Source: Sipunculus nudus
Lineage: Eukaryota; Annelida; Sipuncula; Golfingiida; Sipunculidae
Assembly (NCBI GenBank): GCA_026874595.1
Contig: CM049306.1
Span: 99,627,642-99,691,641, forward strand
Direction: 5' to 3'
Length of the DNA: 64,000 bases
Shown: positions 35,720-47,771 of the stretch, piece by piece
Layout of the letters: the number at the start of each line of letters is the position of its first letter
Position numbering within the stretch: position 1 is the stretch's first letter
Position numbers and translations under genes: made by a program
The notes under the pieces: model-generated
What the model saw: the letters and a program-made list of their open reading frames with translations, nothing else
Databases searched by the model: none
Told to the model about the DNA's origin: nothing

Positions 35720-38477
35720 ACAGTACAGTTTGTGCATAGTTTGTTTCTTATTAATTTAAGCGCTTTATGATTAACTTGATGTGACATTTGTGTATGTTGT
35801 TTAATTTAAGGATGGAGGCCCAAGGGGGGGGGGGGGGGGGCTCATATATCTTTTTTTGCAGTCTGTCAAAGCCACTCTAGTTTTACAGAGATTTATCACA
35901 TTTTGTTTCAACAACATTTTATTGGCTGCCATTCAAAACAAAAATATTACCTGTTTTGCCTCTTTGGCATCAGGCACGTTTTTTACCATGAGATATCATA
36001 AAGTTGATAAATCAAGAACTTTGAGACTTACATCCTGGTATTAACAACGGTTACTGTGTATGCCATATATGGCCAGACTTGTGACTTGTTTATAACTTTG
36101 TTATCTTATATGCACCTATTACATGTCTTATGGTTATCAAAATTTATGGTTCTTCTGACACAACTATGTTGATAAAAGATCCTTCTCCATAAAAGGCTAA
36201 AAAAAAACAATGCTAGCGCTGTAAATCATTTGGAAAATCTAGAACATTTGGAATGAAACATTTGAACTCTGGTATTCAGGTAATCACAGAGTTACAACTG
36301 ACTGTATGCGTAATTCATGAAAAGCTGAGACCTCCAGCTTGCATTAAACCCATAGGGTTTGTTGACCAAGCACAAGGCTCTTGTATGACCTATTGTGCTG
36401 AATGTCGATCATGTATTTACCTACATGGTGTATAGGTGACAACATTATGGCATGTCTGACGTCTGGCTTTTGTCAGAATCATTATTGCTCCTTTTGTTCC
36501 AAATAATAATGATAGACAGCCAGCATTTTACACTAGGCTGAAGAAATCAGTTGTTTGTAATCTGTTGACATTTAAAGTTATTAGATATTACACTGGATTC
36601 ACTGATGGTACACAAATTATATATTGATGCCTTTGAAGGGAGCCATTGTTGGTTAAACTAGAACGGTGCTAAGTAAAGCACCTACCTCTGCAACTGTTAA
36701 ACAACAATCATATTAGATTTGCATTCTTTATTTGGATCTGCAGCAAATAAGTTAGTGATTATGCGTAAACAGAGTAACAATAAGACATGAGTGAAAACAT
36801 GACCTCCGTGGATGAGGTAAGAATAGATTCTGAATTTGATGCATAAAACCAAGTTATATTTTGAGTAAATATTTTACTGAAAATCTTGTGAATACACAGG
36901 TGAAATTAATAAACTAAAAGAATGAAGTCATATATTATGACAGCATCTTCAGTTTGCCCAAAGGTACATCTTTACCTCTTACTTAAAAGAATTATGGTAT
37001 ATTGAAATCATCAGTTGTGTCATACAGTAATGGCAGGTTTAATCACATTTAATAATATGTCACAAGTATTGATGATAGAAAAGATTATTTAATGGTCTAA
37101 TCTATTGGCCTTACTGACCTCTTGATTCACACACATGTTAAGGTACTAGAAAATAAAAACTGGCGGCCATGTCCAGCCATACATTCGTCATCTGGCCTAA
37201 GTTGATTGCCTTGTGGTCTCTGGGTGATTATCAAGAGACCTAATATTACATACACCCCTGGCCTGTCTGGAATGTATGATCCTGAGGCCTCTAACAAGGT
37301 GAACAGTTGATTACATACAACAACACTGTGTGTGGAATGTTGAACATGTGAATCTGAAAGCTAGCTCTTCACAGTGTAAAGTTACATGTAAAACTTAAAA
37401 TATGAGTTTTAAAACTCACCATACATGTATAATAGCATCTGAGGTAGGACATGACTTGGTGGCTGAGGTGTATGACTTCCACACTGAGAATTCTTGGTTC
37501 TATCCCTAACTGTACCTCAAAGACAAAAATAGTAACATCTCTGTTGTACCTCCAAGAGTAACCTTTAAGTTATAACCACAGGTCAATGACTTCTGGATTA
37601 TTCTTAACCCCACACATTAAACCTTGCATTCAAAAGGCTCAGTAATACCATTCTTATTTTATGGTTGCCTTCATAGTTACTCAGTAGTGCCACAAAAAGT
37701 TAAATCTTAAAATAACTGTTCCTCACAAATAGATCTATTAACATGGAACTTTTAGAACTCTACAAGACTAATATACTGGTATGAGAATTTTGAAATCACT
37801 CTTCACAGTTTAAGTGAAAAGAGCTCTCACATGGTTATACAACGTCTGTATGACTTTAGATGTTATTCTTCAATGTTGTTATGATTATGTTAACAGTCTA
37901 TATCATTGATGATAAATGGCCGTTATTACCCAGTCTACCCTAGTCCCAGACTAAACCAGCTGCATGTTGAGTGGCAGGTTTTGAGGAGATTGTAGACATA
38001 TCATTATTACCTGGTTTTGTCAGTTTGATATTTTCTCACCAGAGCACTAGTACTTTTCGCAGTCTGAAGTGTTCTCTGGCGGAGCTGGAGCATATGGTTT
38101 GCTTGTTGATCTTGGATACTTTCTTCCTGAAACTTGGCATGACTCGTGTGAGGTGCGATCTTCAAACATCTTCTCTGAGTGTCTCAGTTTACCATTTACA
38201 AAGATGGTTTGGCTCAGACTAAGGACCTAAAGAGACTGGAAAAGGGACCACTCAGTCCTTCCTGTGAATGTGTTTGTTGTTGGTATGTTGTGATATTAGT
38301 TTCCTTCTTTTGTGGCCATTTGTGATAATTGAAATAGCTATTTAAATTTATTCATTATAACCGTGTGCTTATATCCTTTCATTTCATCTATCCCATCTTC
38401 ACATTTCTCGCATCTTTCAACTTTTTAAATTGCAGACACACACACACATGCCGTCCTCCTTCCATCTCTCTCCCATC
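35720..38477. other. AT-rich DNA with simple repeats
   Basis: It contains a poly-G run (35824-35840) and a tRNA-like SINE remnant near 37453-37515 with B-box-like TGGTTCTATCCC. A minor GC-richer patch at 38040-38220 has an 83-codon frame of no recognisable family. Confidence 0.4.
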
Positions 38478-39657
38478 TGAAAGTCATCTGAGCTAAAGCG
38501 ATCACTCTTTGTCTGTGTTTTGTCCCTTTACAGGGCACATATTGATAACGCTGGACCTAGAAACTTCTAACTGGAAACCTATGGAATTCCATAAAAAATC
38601 TCTTTGGAAACCTTAAATTAGGTCACTGTGACCTATATCCTCGAAGCTATGGGGCTCAAAAGTATCCCCAGAATAATTAAAAATTTGATACAAAAGCTCC
38701 GTTATTTTAATAACTAATGCCTTGATTTCTATGATTCTTGCCATGCATATTGATCATGGAGTGTTTCATCATTTCCTGAAGACTGGTGGCGCCACATACT
38801 TTTTTTTCTAATTTTTACACATTTTTCCTGTTTTTGGAACCTTCAGATGAAGTAGTTTGTCTGATAACAGGGCACATATCATAACCATTAGATCTAGAAA
38901 CTTCTCACTGTACATCCAGGGAGGTCCTAGGCCAATCTCCTTGGAAACCTTAAATTAGGTCATGGTGACCTATATTTTGAAAACTAAAGACTGAAAACAT
39001 GATTTTGGGAACCAAGTCAGTCAGATGGGGCACAAATTGTATCCGCTAGGCCTAGAATTTTCTAATATATGACATTTAGGCAGGTCCTTGGTAAATCTGC
39101 ATGGAAACATGAAAACATGATTTTTAGCACCCTTAAAATCAGATAGCCACAAATTGTATCTGCTACCCCAAGAATGTTCCAATGAAATATACAAGGAGGT
39201 CTTGGGCAGTCTTCATGGAAATATGAAAATTAGGTCATGGTGACCTTAATTTTGCATGCTACCGGCGAAAACATCTTGGGCAGTCTCCATGGAAATCTGA
39301 AATTAGGTCATCGTGACCAATATTACTGGCCAAAAAACATTGTAAGCACCGAGACAGTTTGACAGGGTACAAACCTTCACTGTTGGACCTAGAATCTTCT
39401 GTCTTGAAATCCAGGGATGTCCTTCAAAAATGTGCATGGTCATTTTAGCTCAGCTGACTGCATACAAAAAGGCTAGATTTCATGGGAATAGCTGGACATA
39501 TTATCATGAAATTTTTTCTTCTTGTTGATTTTGAAGGACTTTAATTACTACAGTTGAATGGGGAAACTGCCTACAAAATATTGCATTCAGATGATAAAAT
39601 TCCTATTGTGAATATCCTTGTAGTCAGCTGAGAGTCATGACCCATGGGTCACTTGTT
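38478..39657 (+). mobile_element. Family 2 element, plus orientation
   Basis: It starts near AAGTCATCTGAGCTAAAGCG and contains diverged tandem units with GGAAACCTTAAATTAGGTCA. One GGTGGCGCCACA lies near 38786. It ends TCATGACCCATGGGTCACTT then GTT at 39657. Confidence 0.7.
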
Positions 39658-39889
39658 CTTTCTTTCTCTCGCTCCTTCCTTTATAGCTCTTGTACAATGC
39701 ACATACATACCTCACCTACAGAAATGTAGCTTATTGTTTGTGTCAAGACGCAGATCCCAATATGGGCCAGTCAGTTATTTGGCCAGCCCATATCTCTTTA
39801 TTTTTATACTCTCATTAACGACAGGACTGATTATGGTATACCCTCAGTCTATCAGGCTGTCAACTTTTAGTGTCACCACAATGATTTAA

Positions 39890-40298
39890 CTGGGCTTTAA
39901 TGGATTTTCATGAAACTCACCTAACTAATCACCAATATATTATCTCACCTGATTTTAATTATGGCCAAAATCCATGCTTATTTAATAAGGAGGTCACTAA
40001 GCTACTTTGTGGTGTCCCCGCTATACCTCATGAGGGATACAATGGATTTTTATAAAACTCAACATAATATTTATCAATATAATACCTCGCATAAGTTTGA
40101 TTTCCATCAAAATCCACTCATATTTAATGAGGTCAGAGGTCACTTTCATGAAGCTCATTATAAATATTTATCAATAGAATTTCTCGCCTGAATTACATTC
40201 TCATCAAATTTGCGCATATTTTAATGAGGTCACAGGTTACCAGACAAGTGATGGGTGTATTATGCACCATATCACATTTGCGGTGCTCTTGTTATTTA
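39890..40298 (-). mobile_element. Family 3 element, minus orientation
   Basis: Repeated units with 'TTTAATGAGGTCA' and 'TATCTCACCTGA'-like blocks end at GGTGTATTATGCACCATATC and GCGGTGCTCTTGTT, the reverse complement of the terminus at 12655. It lies just past the 3' end of a family 2 element, mirroring the arrangement at 12.7-13.0 kb. Confidence 0.55.
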
Positions 40299-43200
40299 GG
40301 ATTTGAGCTACTCATGCAACAAGTGGTCCTGAGAAGGAGATAAAGGTCTCTCATATTCAGTTGTATTTTGAATGTCTCCTTGTCTATATCTATCCTATAC
40401 AGTATGTATTACAAATCTAAAGGTCCATTTTATTTCTAGACCAACACTGCAGGAAAAGTATATTACTGTTTTCTTCCATTTGATCACTGTTAGTGTTATT
40501 TACATGCATGTTGCACTATCAAACAGATAACCTACATCCCTCACAGTATATTTTTTACTACCTCAAGTATTAAAGTACCATTTATTAGGTGACTAAGTGT
40601 TCAGTAAATACTACGTCTTACTGCTGATCCCCTGTCCTGCATCTGGTGGTACTATACCTTGGCATAGCTACACCATCAGGTGACTGTATGTGAAGCAGGG
40701 AGACTGACAGCATGTCTAGTGATGGGGATAACCAGGCATCAGGTACAAACCAGGTGTCAGTCAGGGAGTAAAAATAAACTCAACTGTATTTACAGTGAAA
40801 TTGCTCTGGTACAGACAACAGTCCACACATAACAGTAATAAATGGTGGAACTGGTATATAGTAATAACAGTATAAATAACTGATGTAAGCTTGATTCTGA
40901 ATTTGCTGGATTGTTATGGGACCTTCTGTACTGCTTGAGATTTAACACAAGTATTAGTTGAATGGCAGTGTGGTCTTAGCCTTAGGTCTGATCCGTTTTC
41001 CTTTTATTTATACCAACTAGATGGTTCAATATTATGCTTGTAGTCAGTATTCCTATTATAAAACATGCCTAATGTTATCTACTAATAGACATGGGAAATG
41101 CAACTGACAGCTTGTCAGTTTATAAAATGTTCACAGACAGTCTTATCAGCTGTTTTTCATACTGACCCAGCCCATGTTTGACTCATCAACATAGACATGA
41201 GTCATTCACTGTAAAACCCTGCTATATTCTGCTTATTTTCTGTCAATGAAATACATAGCTCAGGGCAGTCCTGGAAATAAACACATGTAGTGATATTGAG
41301 ATATATTTGTGACTGCAGATACATTATGTTTTGTGGACCAGGATTTTCAATCCCAACAACTGATCTCTTTTCATCTTCATGTCTGCCCCTTCATGCTTTT
41401 AACCTTTTGTCATTTTCTGAATATTGTTTGAATGAACAAGTTAGAATTTATCTACAAAATGGTAAATTATCTGTTGGATAAATATAAAGTTGAACCTCCC
41501 TATATGGGCACCTCCCTGTTACAGGCACCTCTTTTATAATGGTCACTTGAGGCAGTACTGTGATATGTATATGCCATAATTCTTCCTTAACCTGGCTACT
41601 ATAGACAGGTCTCTTTTATGAGCAAAATTCTAAGCTTTACCAGTGCTCACAATTATCAGGTGCCATGGTGTATTAAATGCTATGTGAAAGGTGAATTAAA
41701 AAATTTTCTAAGAGATTATAATGCATGTTATGTCTAAATCACTAAAACTAATGTCAGAACATTAGGTATAGGAAAGTGTTCATGATGTGTACTTTCTGGC
41801 GAGTACTTGAATGAATAAAAACAGACATATGAATTGATTGGAGTGAATGCACTGGTAATGTAGAACAAGACTTTGATTGGAGGAGGGGATATAGGGGGGG
41901 GGAGGAGAGTATATATTTTCTGGGTCAATATTCCTCCGTATATCTCCGTCTGATAAATGCCAGAGGGCGTGGAGTACCTGTTGCGGTAACTCTTGTTTAG
42001 TTGTTATGAGCGTGATAGAGATGACACACCAGCAGGTGTTGTGTACACTATCGCAGGATGAGCTGTACAGCTGGGTTGATCAGGTACAGTATTGTGTTGT
42101 ACACCATTTGTACTGTATATATTAACAAGTCGGATCACTCTCTGAACATAAGGCCCACTCCTCTGCCATAGGTTTGAGGCATCACACATGACCCTTATGT
42201 TTTGACACGTATTGTTCTTCCTTGATGTAATTTTCATAAATTATCTTTGCTGTAAATATAATATATTATTGTACAGAAATGCCAGGAGGCTATAACAACA
42301 GTGTACTAGTTACTGAGTTTTACTTTATCTGTTTATGAAGGAACTTTCAGGTATGGGGAACTGTTCATGTCCATAGGTAATGTGTGAACTGTTATTGTCA
42401 CACACACATGCATACATGTATGTTTATTATGTTTGCAGTCTGGAGAATGGTCATATGAAAAATACCAAGTTGAATAGGACTGAGTTCTCACTCTAAGCAA
42501 ATGCATAATATTTAAAGATATATTCAAAATAGTCATAAAGCACTCATACAGTGTGTACACTGCAATAACCTGGATCCACCCAAATATTAACATTTATCAA
42601 CAGTGGTTCTTTGGCCAGTTGCCCACCCCTAACTTGAATTTTAATCCAATTACAATTTTAGACGTATATTATGACCAGGTAAACATAATGACAGCTTCGG
42701 GTGAACATATAATTAGTGCCAGCTTCAATTGTGAAGTTAATTGTGAAATTAGCAGTACTCCCCCAAACGCCCAGGGTGTGACTCTTAGCCATTTGTGATG
42801 TTTAGGGTGCTGATTACTTTGAACTAGTTTATTGAGAGGTAGCGCATGTTTTATGGTGATTGACTCCTCCACCTTGACACACCTGGTTGCTTGGCAACCT
42901 GACCTGATCTCAACCAGTGTCCTGGCCATTCAAATAGAACATTATTTGTATATGAGCACCACACCTGCTGGTCATTTCAAGGACATTTTCTGGGATTTCA
43001 GTATTTATTTAGTGGAGTAGAAATAATAGCTGTTTTTGCTACAAATACAAACCTATGTAGTGGTTCAACTGTTACTTATCAAAATTTCAGCTTGCTCCAG
43101 GTGTTTAAAAGAATGAGCAGGAGGATAAATTGTACAGGATAAAACAACCTTAAAGATACATTTGTTCTGCAAGTGAATTAATCTCTGAATTTATCCAGTA

Positions 43201-46200
43201 CAGATTCTATGTCAAATTGCATCAACATTATAACTTATTGTTTGACTTCATGTCAAAACAAAAAAAAGTTTTTATGCTAAAAATTTAAGTGTTATTAAAA
43301 TTTGGAAATGTGTGAAATATGTTGCACAGGTAATAAGGGAAAAAACAGAACATTATGAAATCTAACCTCAGATTTTGATCAGCTATAACTTAAACCAGTA
43401 TAAATATGTTTCTCAAACTTAACATTTGACAGTAATATTTGTAGGTAGCCAGTGGTAAAATGGACAAACATGGTTTTTATGGTGTTGTGTTTGATATATT
43501 CTAAGCTTTGAATTTTTATAACTTTAAAACACCTGGTTATCTTTGCTTAATATGTGTTGGGGTTGGATTGTTATTGAGTTGGAAGGGTTAACACCAGTAC
43601 CCTGGGAACACAGTATGTCTTGCTAGAGTAAGGTATAGAGGTGAGAACCAGTCCTTCACTGGTGATATATCTTACATACTTGGATGTGGAGGCTGAATTC
43701 AGACATCTGTTTTTAGCCTGAGACTGTAAGCTAGTCCTGGAAAGATAAATGCTTAGAGATGCTTCAGTGTTTGGTTTACCATCAGAAACAGCCCAGTGCC
43801 TGGAATAAGTGTAAAATGGATTGGGTACAGTACCATCTGAAACTTTTTACTGGATTTCTCTGGGGGTTGGGAGTGAGTTTGATTGTATAGGTGAAAGCGG
43901 GGTAGATTTTTCAAGACTCCTGACACAATAATGAAGAAATACCACAAGATATATGGTTGCAGGAGAATTGTAAGACTCATAACATACAGGAAATCAACAT
44001 TTTCTTGAAATAAGAAGCAAGGCTGGTAGATTCAGTTTGCATAAAACCTGGATTATAATTATACCTTACTGCTTCAAACAGGACTTTTATTGCAGTTGGT
44101 GGGTATGTGGTGGAGTAAAAGAGAAGAATGAAATCCATGTACACATCACTTATTTACTTGGAAAGTATACATGTGATGTTGATATTTGTATGAAGCTCTT
44201 GTAGGCTCACCTCCCAGGATCCTTGATATGTATACTTCACAAATATAGTAAGGTCTGCCTCAGCAATGGTACAGGTGACGCTCATGGGCACCAAAGTTGT
44301 CAGGTGTTCTCTGTGCGTCCTGCCACTTGCACTTCAACTTATATCTTACATAAAACAATTCCGTTCCAGTCTGATTGAGCACATTTCTTTAACACTTTTT
44401 AACTAAAGGAGAATAGAATATTAGTTATTACTACAATTGTAATGATCTGATAGCAGTGCCAGACCAAAGAAACTTTGTTCAGTCGGTCCAACTGTCATTC
44501 TCAAAAGTTCACTGCTACGGAACAAGTAAATTTTCCAGAAATCAGCAGAATCAGAAATACAATATGCTTCATACACGATTTAGGCCAGAAACAAGGTTAT
44601 TGTTTTTTTCCATCTAATTGTTGCTCTTAATCAAGTTGTGGAATAAATATGGTAGCAGATTATCTTTGGTGAAAGACGATTTTGCATTTCCCAGAACTGG
44701 TATTTTTGCCCTTGCTTGACCTTTGACCTTTCAGGATTCAGATGGAACTGATTTTATGGAAAATGCAGCATTCAGTCTGATAGCTAGCTACTAGCAAAAG
44801 CATCTAAAAATCTGTTAATGTGTACAAGCTTATGTTGTTTTTACCCCTTTATTTTAAAAATAAAGTTTTCATATATTCTCTTTTCCTCAAAATTCAGAAT
44901 TTTTCTTCCATCAAGGAAATGGTAGATTATGGTACAGAGGTTGATAGGCTTTGTAAGAGATGTCCTACTTCCCAGGCTAGTGTACAAAGATTTTGCAAGC
45001 TTCTAGTATTTACTGTAATAACTGATTATAAACAATTTTGAAACTCAACTGGACATTTCTTGAATATTTTATGGTGAAAAAGCTGCCTGAGAATGTGATA
45101 GGTTGCTTTCATTTCTGCTTTTTAACAGTGGGTTGTCATCTTGTGGTGAACATGGCCTATAGATTGGTATAGGTTCCTAGTTCTGCCAATATCAACCATA
45201 TTTTATGTTGATGAAATTTATACAGGACTTCATGAATCATCTTAGATGCTTGTGAGAAGGCTATTAATTATGGATTATTATGGATATTATGGTATTATGA
45301 TGAAAAATTTTAGAAAATCTGACATTGAGATCTGTTATCACATTCATGACACATCCTATCATATTCACAAGGTAGTCTTATCCTTAAATGTGTATCCAAA
45401 TATCCAACTCCAGGGCCCAAGTTCTGTCCCCTGATAGCATATTTCAAGGCCATACTTGGTGTCATGATAGAACGGGAGTGTTGTTATCATGTCTCTGGTG
45501 GATGACTCTTTGTACCAACACCAGCATCTGGCAGCATGCAATAAGGGTAGGGCTGCTGGCTGGCCAGCATTTTGACAGCAGCTGCAGAAGCCCTGCAGCC
45601 TTCTGTCTATGGTGGGAGGGGTGAAACCAGGTCACTGTGTCAGCCGTCTGGCCAGTGCTGCTCCAGGAAATGCTGGTTTGTAGAATTTCTTTCTAGAATG
45701 GTGCATACTGCTGCAGTGTCAAGTACAGGCTGCTGAAGGCTGTTCCTGGGCTGCAGCAGCGGAGTAAATACATTAGATTTAATAATCATGCTGGTAGGGA
45801 TTGTCTGCCCATGGTTTATCTGGACATGGAGTACACACAAATAGTTGTGATGGTTTCATTTCCAGACTTTCATTGGTAAGGACAACTACAAAATAAAATG
45901 CATGAATGTCAGTCAGAACATCCATATGCATTGTATTCTATGACCATAATACTTTCATTTTTTTGTTCACTTTATAACATAATGGATTTTGTAAAACTGT
46001 GGTCTTATAGAATTTTTGAGTGAAACATTATTTAGTTGAAATGCCATAGAAACCATGATAATGTTGAAACAGTTGTCATGGTATCTAATAAACTGTCTAT
46101 ACATGGGATTCCAGATTTGCAATTTCGTGATCAAATGATGAAATCTTCTGTATTTCTTTATTTATTGACGCACCACTCACCAGGCTTAAGGCCATATATG

Positions 46201-47534
46201 TCAAAATGTGCTATATGGACTGTCATATGTTTTTGGGATAAATTACATTCATATCATGTCTTGCAATAGGAGGACACTGGGTCCATACACCAATGTGCCA
46301 TTTAGTAAATCCCATTGTTAAACCAAATTTCAGTACAACTATTTGTAACTTTAAATCATTTGAGAGCACAAATGAGAGTACTTTCAAAGCTTATCTCTTC
46401 CACAGGATACTTAGACCAAGAATTCACTATACTTCTGGGTTGAAACCTGACATGTTTACCTTCTAATTAATGAAGCATGTGTCAAGGTATTGACTCATTT
46501 ACTCTTGAACTGATATAGACATGTTACACACACTGTGATGTTTCATCTTAATTAACATTATTTGGCTGGTTAGATGCAACCTGTTCAAGTAAAGGCTAGA
46601 ACTGATTAATTAGTTAATTGATACTAATGACCATCATTATTGTTAGCTGACATATAGCTGTATCAGTTAGTACCAGCAACAAGCTTCAACTTGAAATATA
46701 CTATTCATATAAAACAGTTTGATCACTTTGGTCATTGATTATTGGAGCGGCATCACACCCTGATCATAGTCCAGTCTCAATCAGCTGGGGGTTACTGTGT
46801 AAAAGATAGTAAGTTATCTGTTTCACTGCAAAATGTTTTGTGCCCCCAGTTAAGAACTTGCTTCTCAGAGAATTTTGTCAATTTTCCTCTGACTAACAGT
46901 ATGATACTCTTTATTTTTGCTTATGAAACTGTGTATCATTGTGAGCTAGTCAATCATGTAGATAATATGCTTTGAAAAGTCTATGATAGATCATTTAGTT
47001 ATAAATAGTTATTTTCATTAGCAGATGAAAATCATGCAATTTTAGAAATGTTTTTAATATTTAACATCTTTTAAGGCATAACGTTTTATTGCAATCCTAA
47101 ATCTTAAAAATAAAAAGTCTGACTTGAACTTAAGCAGGAATAGAAAAAAATGAATACAAACTACTACAGCTGGGTATCTCAAGGTGAACTAATGTATTCC
47201 ACAGTTAACAAGTTCACTACAGGATATAAAAATATGAACCAGTGTAGGGTGGAATTTCCAATATAGACTTGTTTGATTCAAATTCTTATGTCACCAGTGT
47301 ACTCTGGAATCCTATGCAAATGTTAAGATTGTTTACATTAGAATAATAATCTGAACAGGTGTACAGTGCAACCAGAGTAAAGTGTAAAGCACAGCCAGAG
47401 TGAATTAGCGGAGTTTGAAACTGACCTGGGGTTTCAGCAGAGGACACCATCTTGTACTGGTATTTAGTTCTTCAATTAAACTAGAAATGAATTCCCTGTA
47501 CATTGTATGAATAAGTTGTTCATTTTATAGATAT

Positions 47535-47587
<53 letters not shown>

Positions 47588-47722
47588 TATATGTATGTGT
47601 GTGTTTTATGAGTGTCCATAATCTGGCTAACAAAGAATATTTCCTGTAACTTTAAAGCAATTTCCTAGTTGTTTTCATGTATTACTTTCTCTCCATTAAT
47701 GTACTTTTACTGTGCATTGCAG
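40299..47722. other. DNA upstream of the Egalitarian-like gene, probably partly intron
   Basis: No coding exon is supported. A GC-richer patch at 41940-42180 could be an alternative promoter for the gene at 47.7 kb. Near 41490-41560, GAACCTCCCTATATGGGCAC resembles a decayed pogo end. A (CT)n run lies close to the gene. Confidence 0.35.
47538..47582. repeat. (CT)n microsatellite upstream of the Egalitarian-like exon
   Basis: About 22 perfect CT dinucleotides, roughly 140 bp before the 3' splice site. Confidence 0.95.
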
Positions 47723-47771
47723 GTGTCTTCCAAACTGTTTTCTGAGGTTCTATTTCGACTCCGGCTGAGCC
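47723..47771 (+). other. 5' UTR segment of the Egalitarian-like gene, behind a 3' splice site
   Basis: A pyrimidine-containing tract ends in TGTGCATTGCAG at 47722, a good acceptor. The 49 bases that follow lead to the start codon and include an in-frame TGA at 47766-47768. At least one upstream noncoding exon is therefore expected; its position is not established. Confidence 0.6.
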
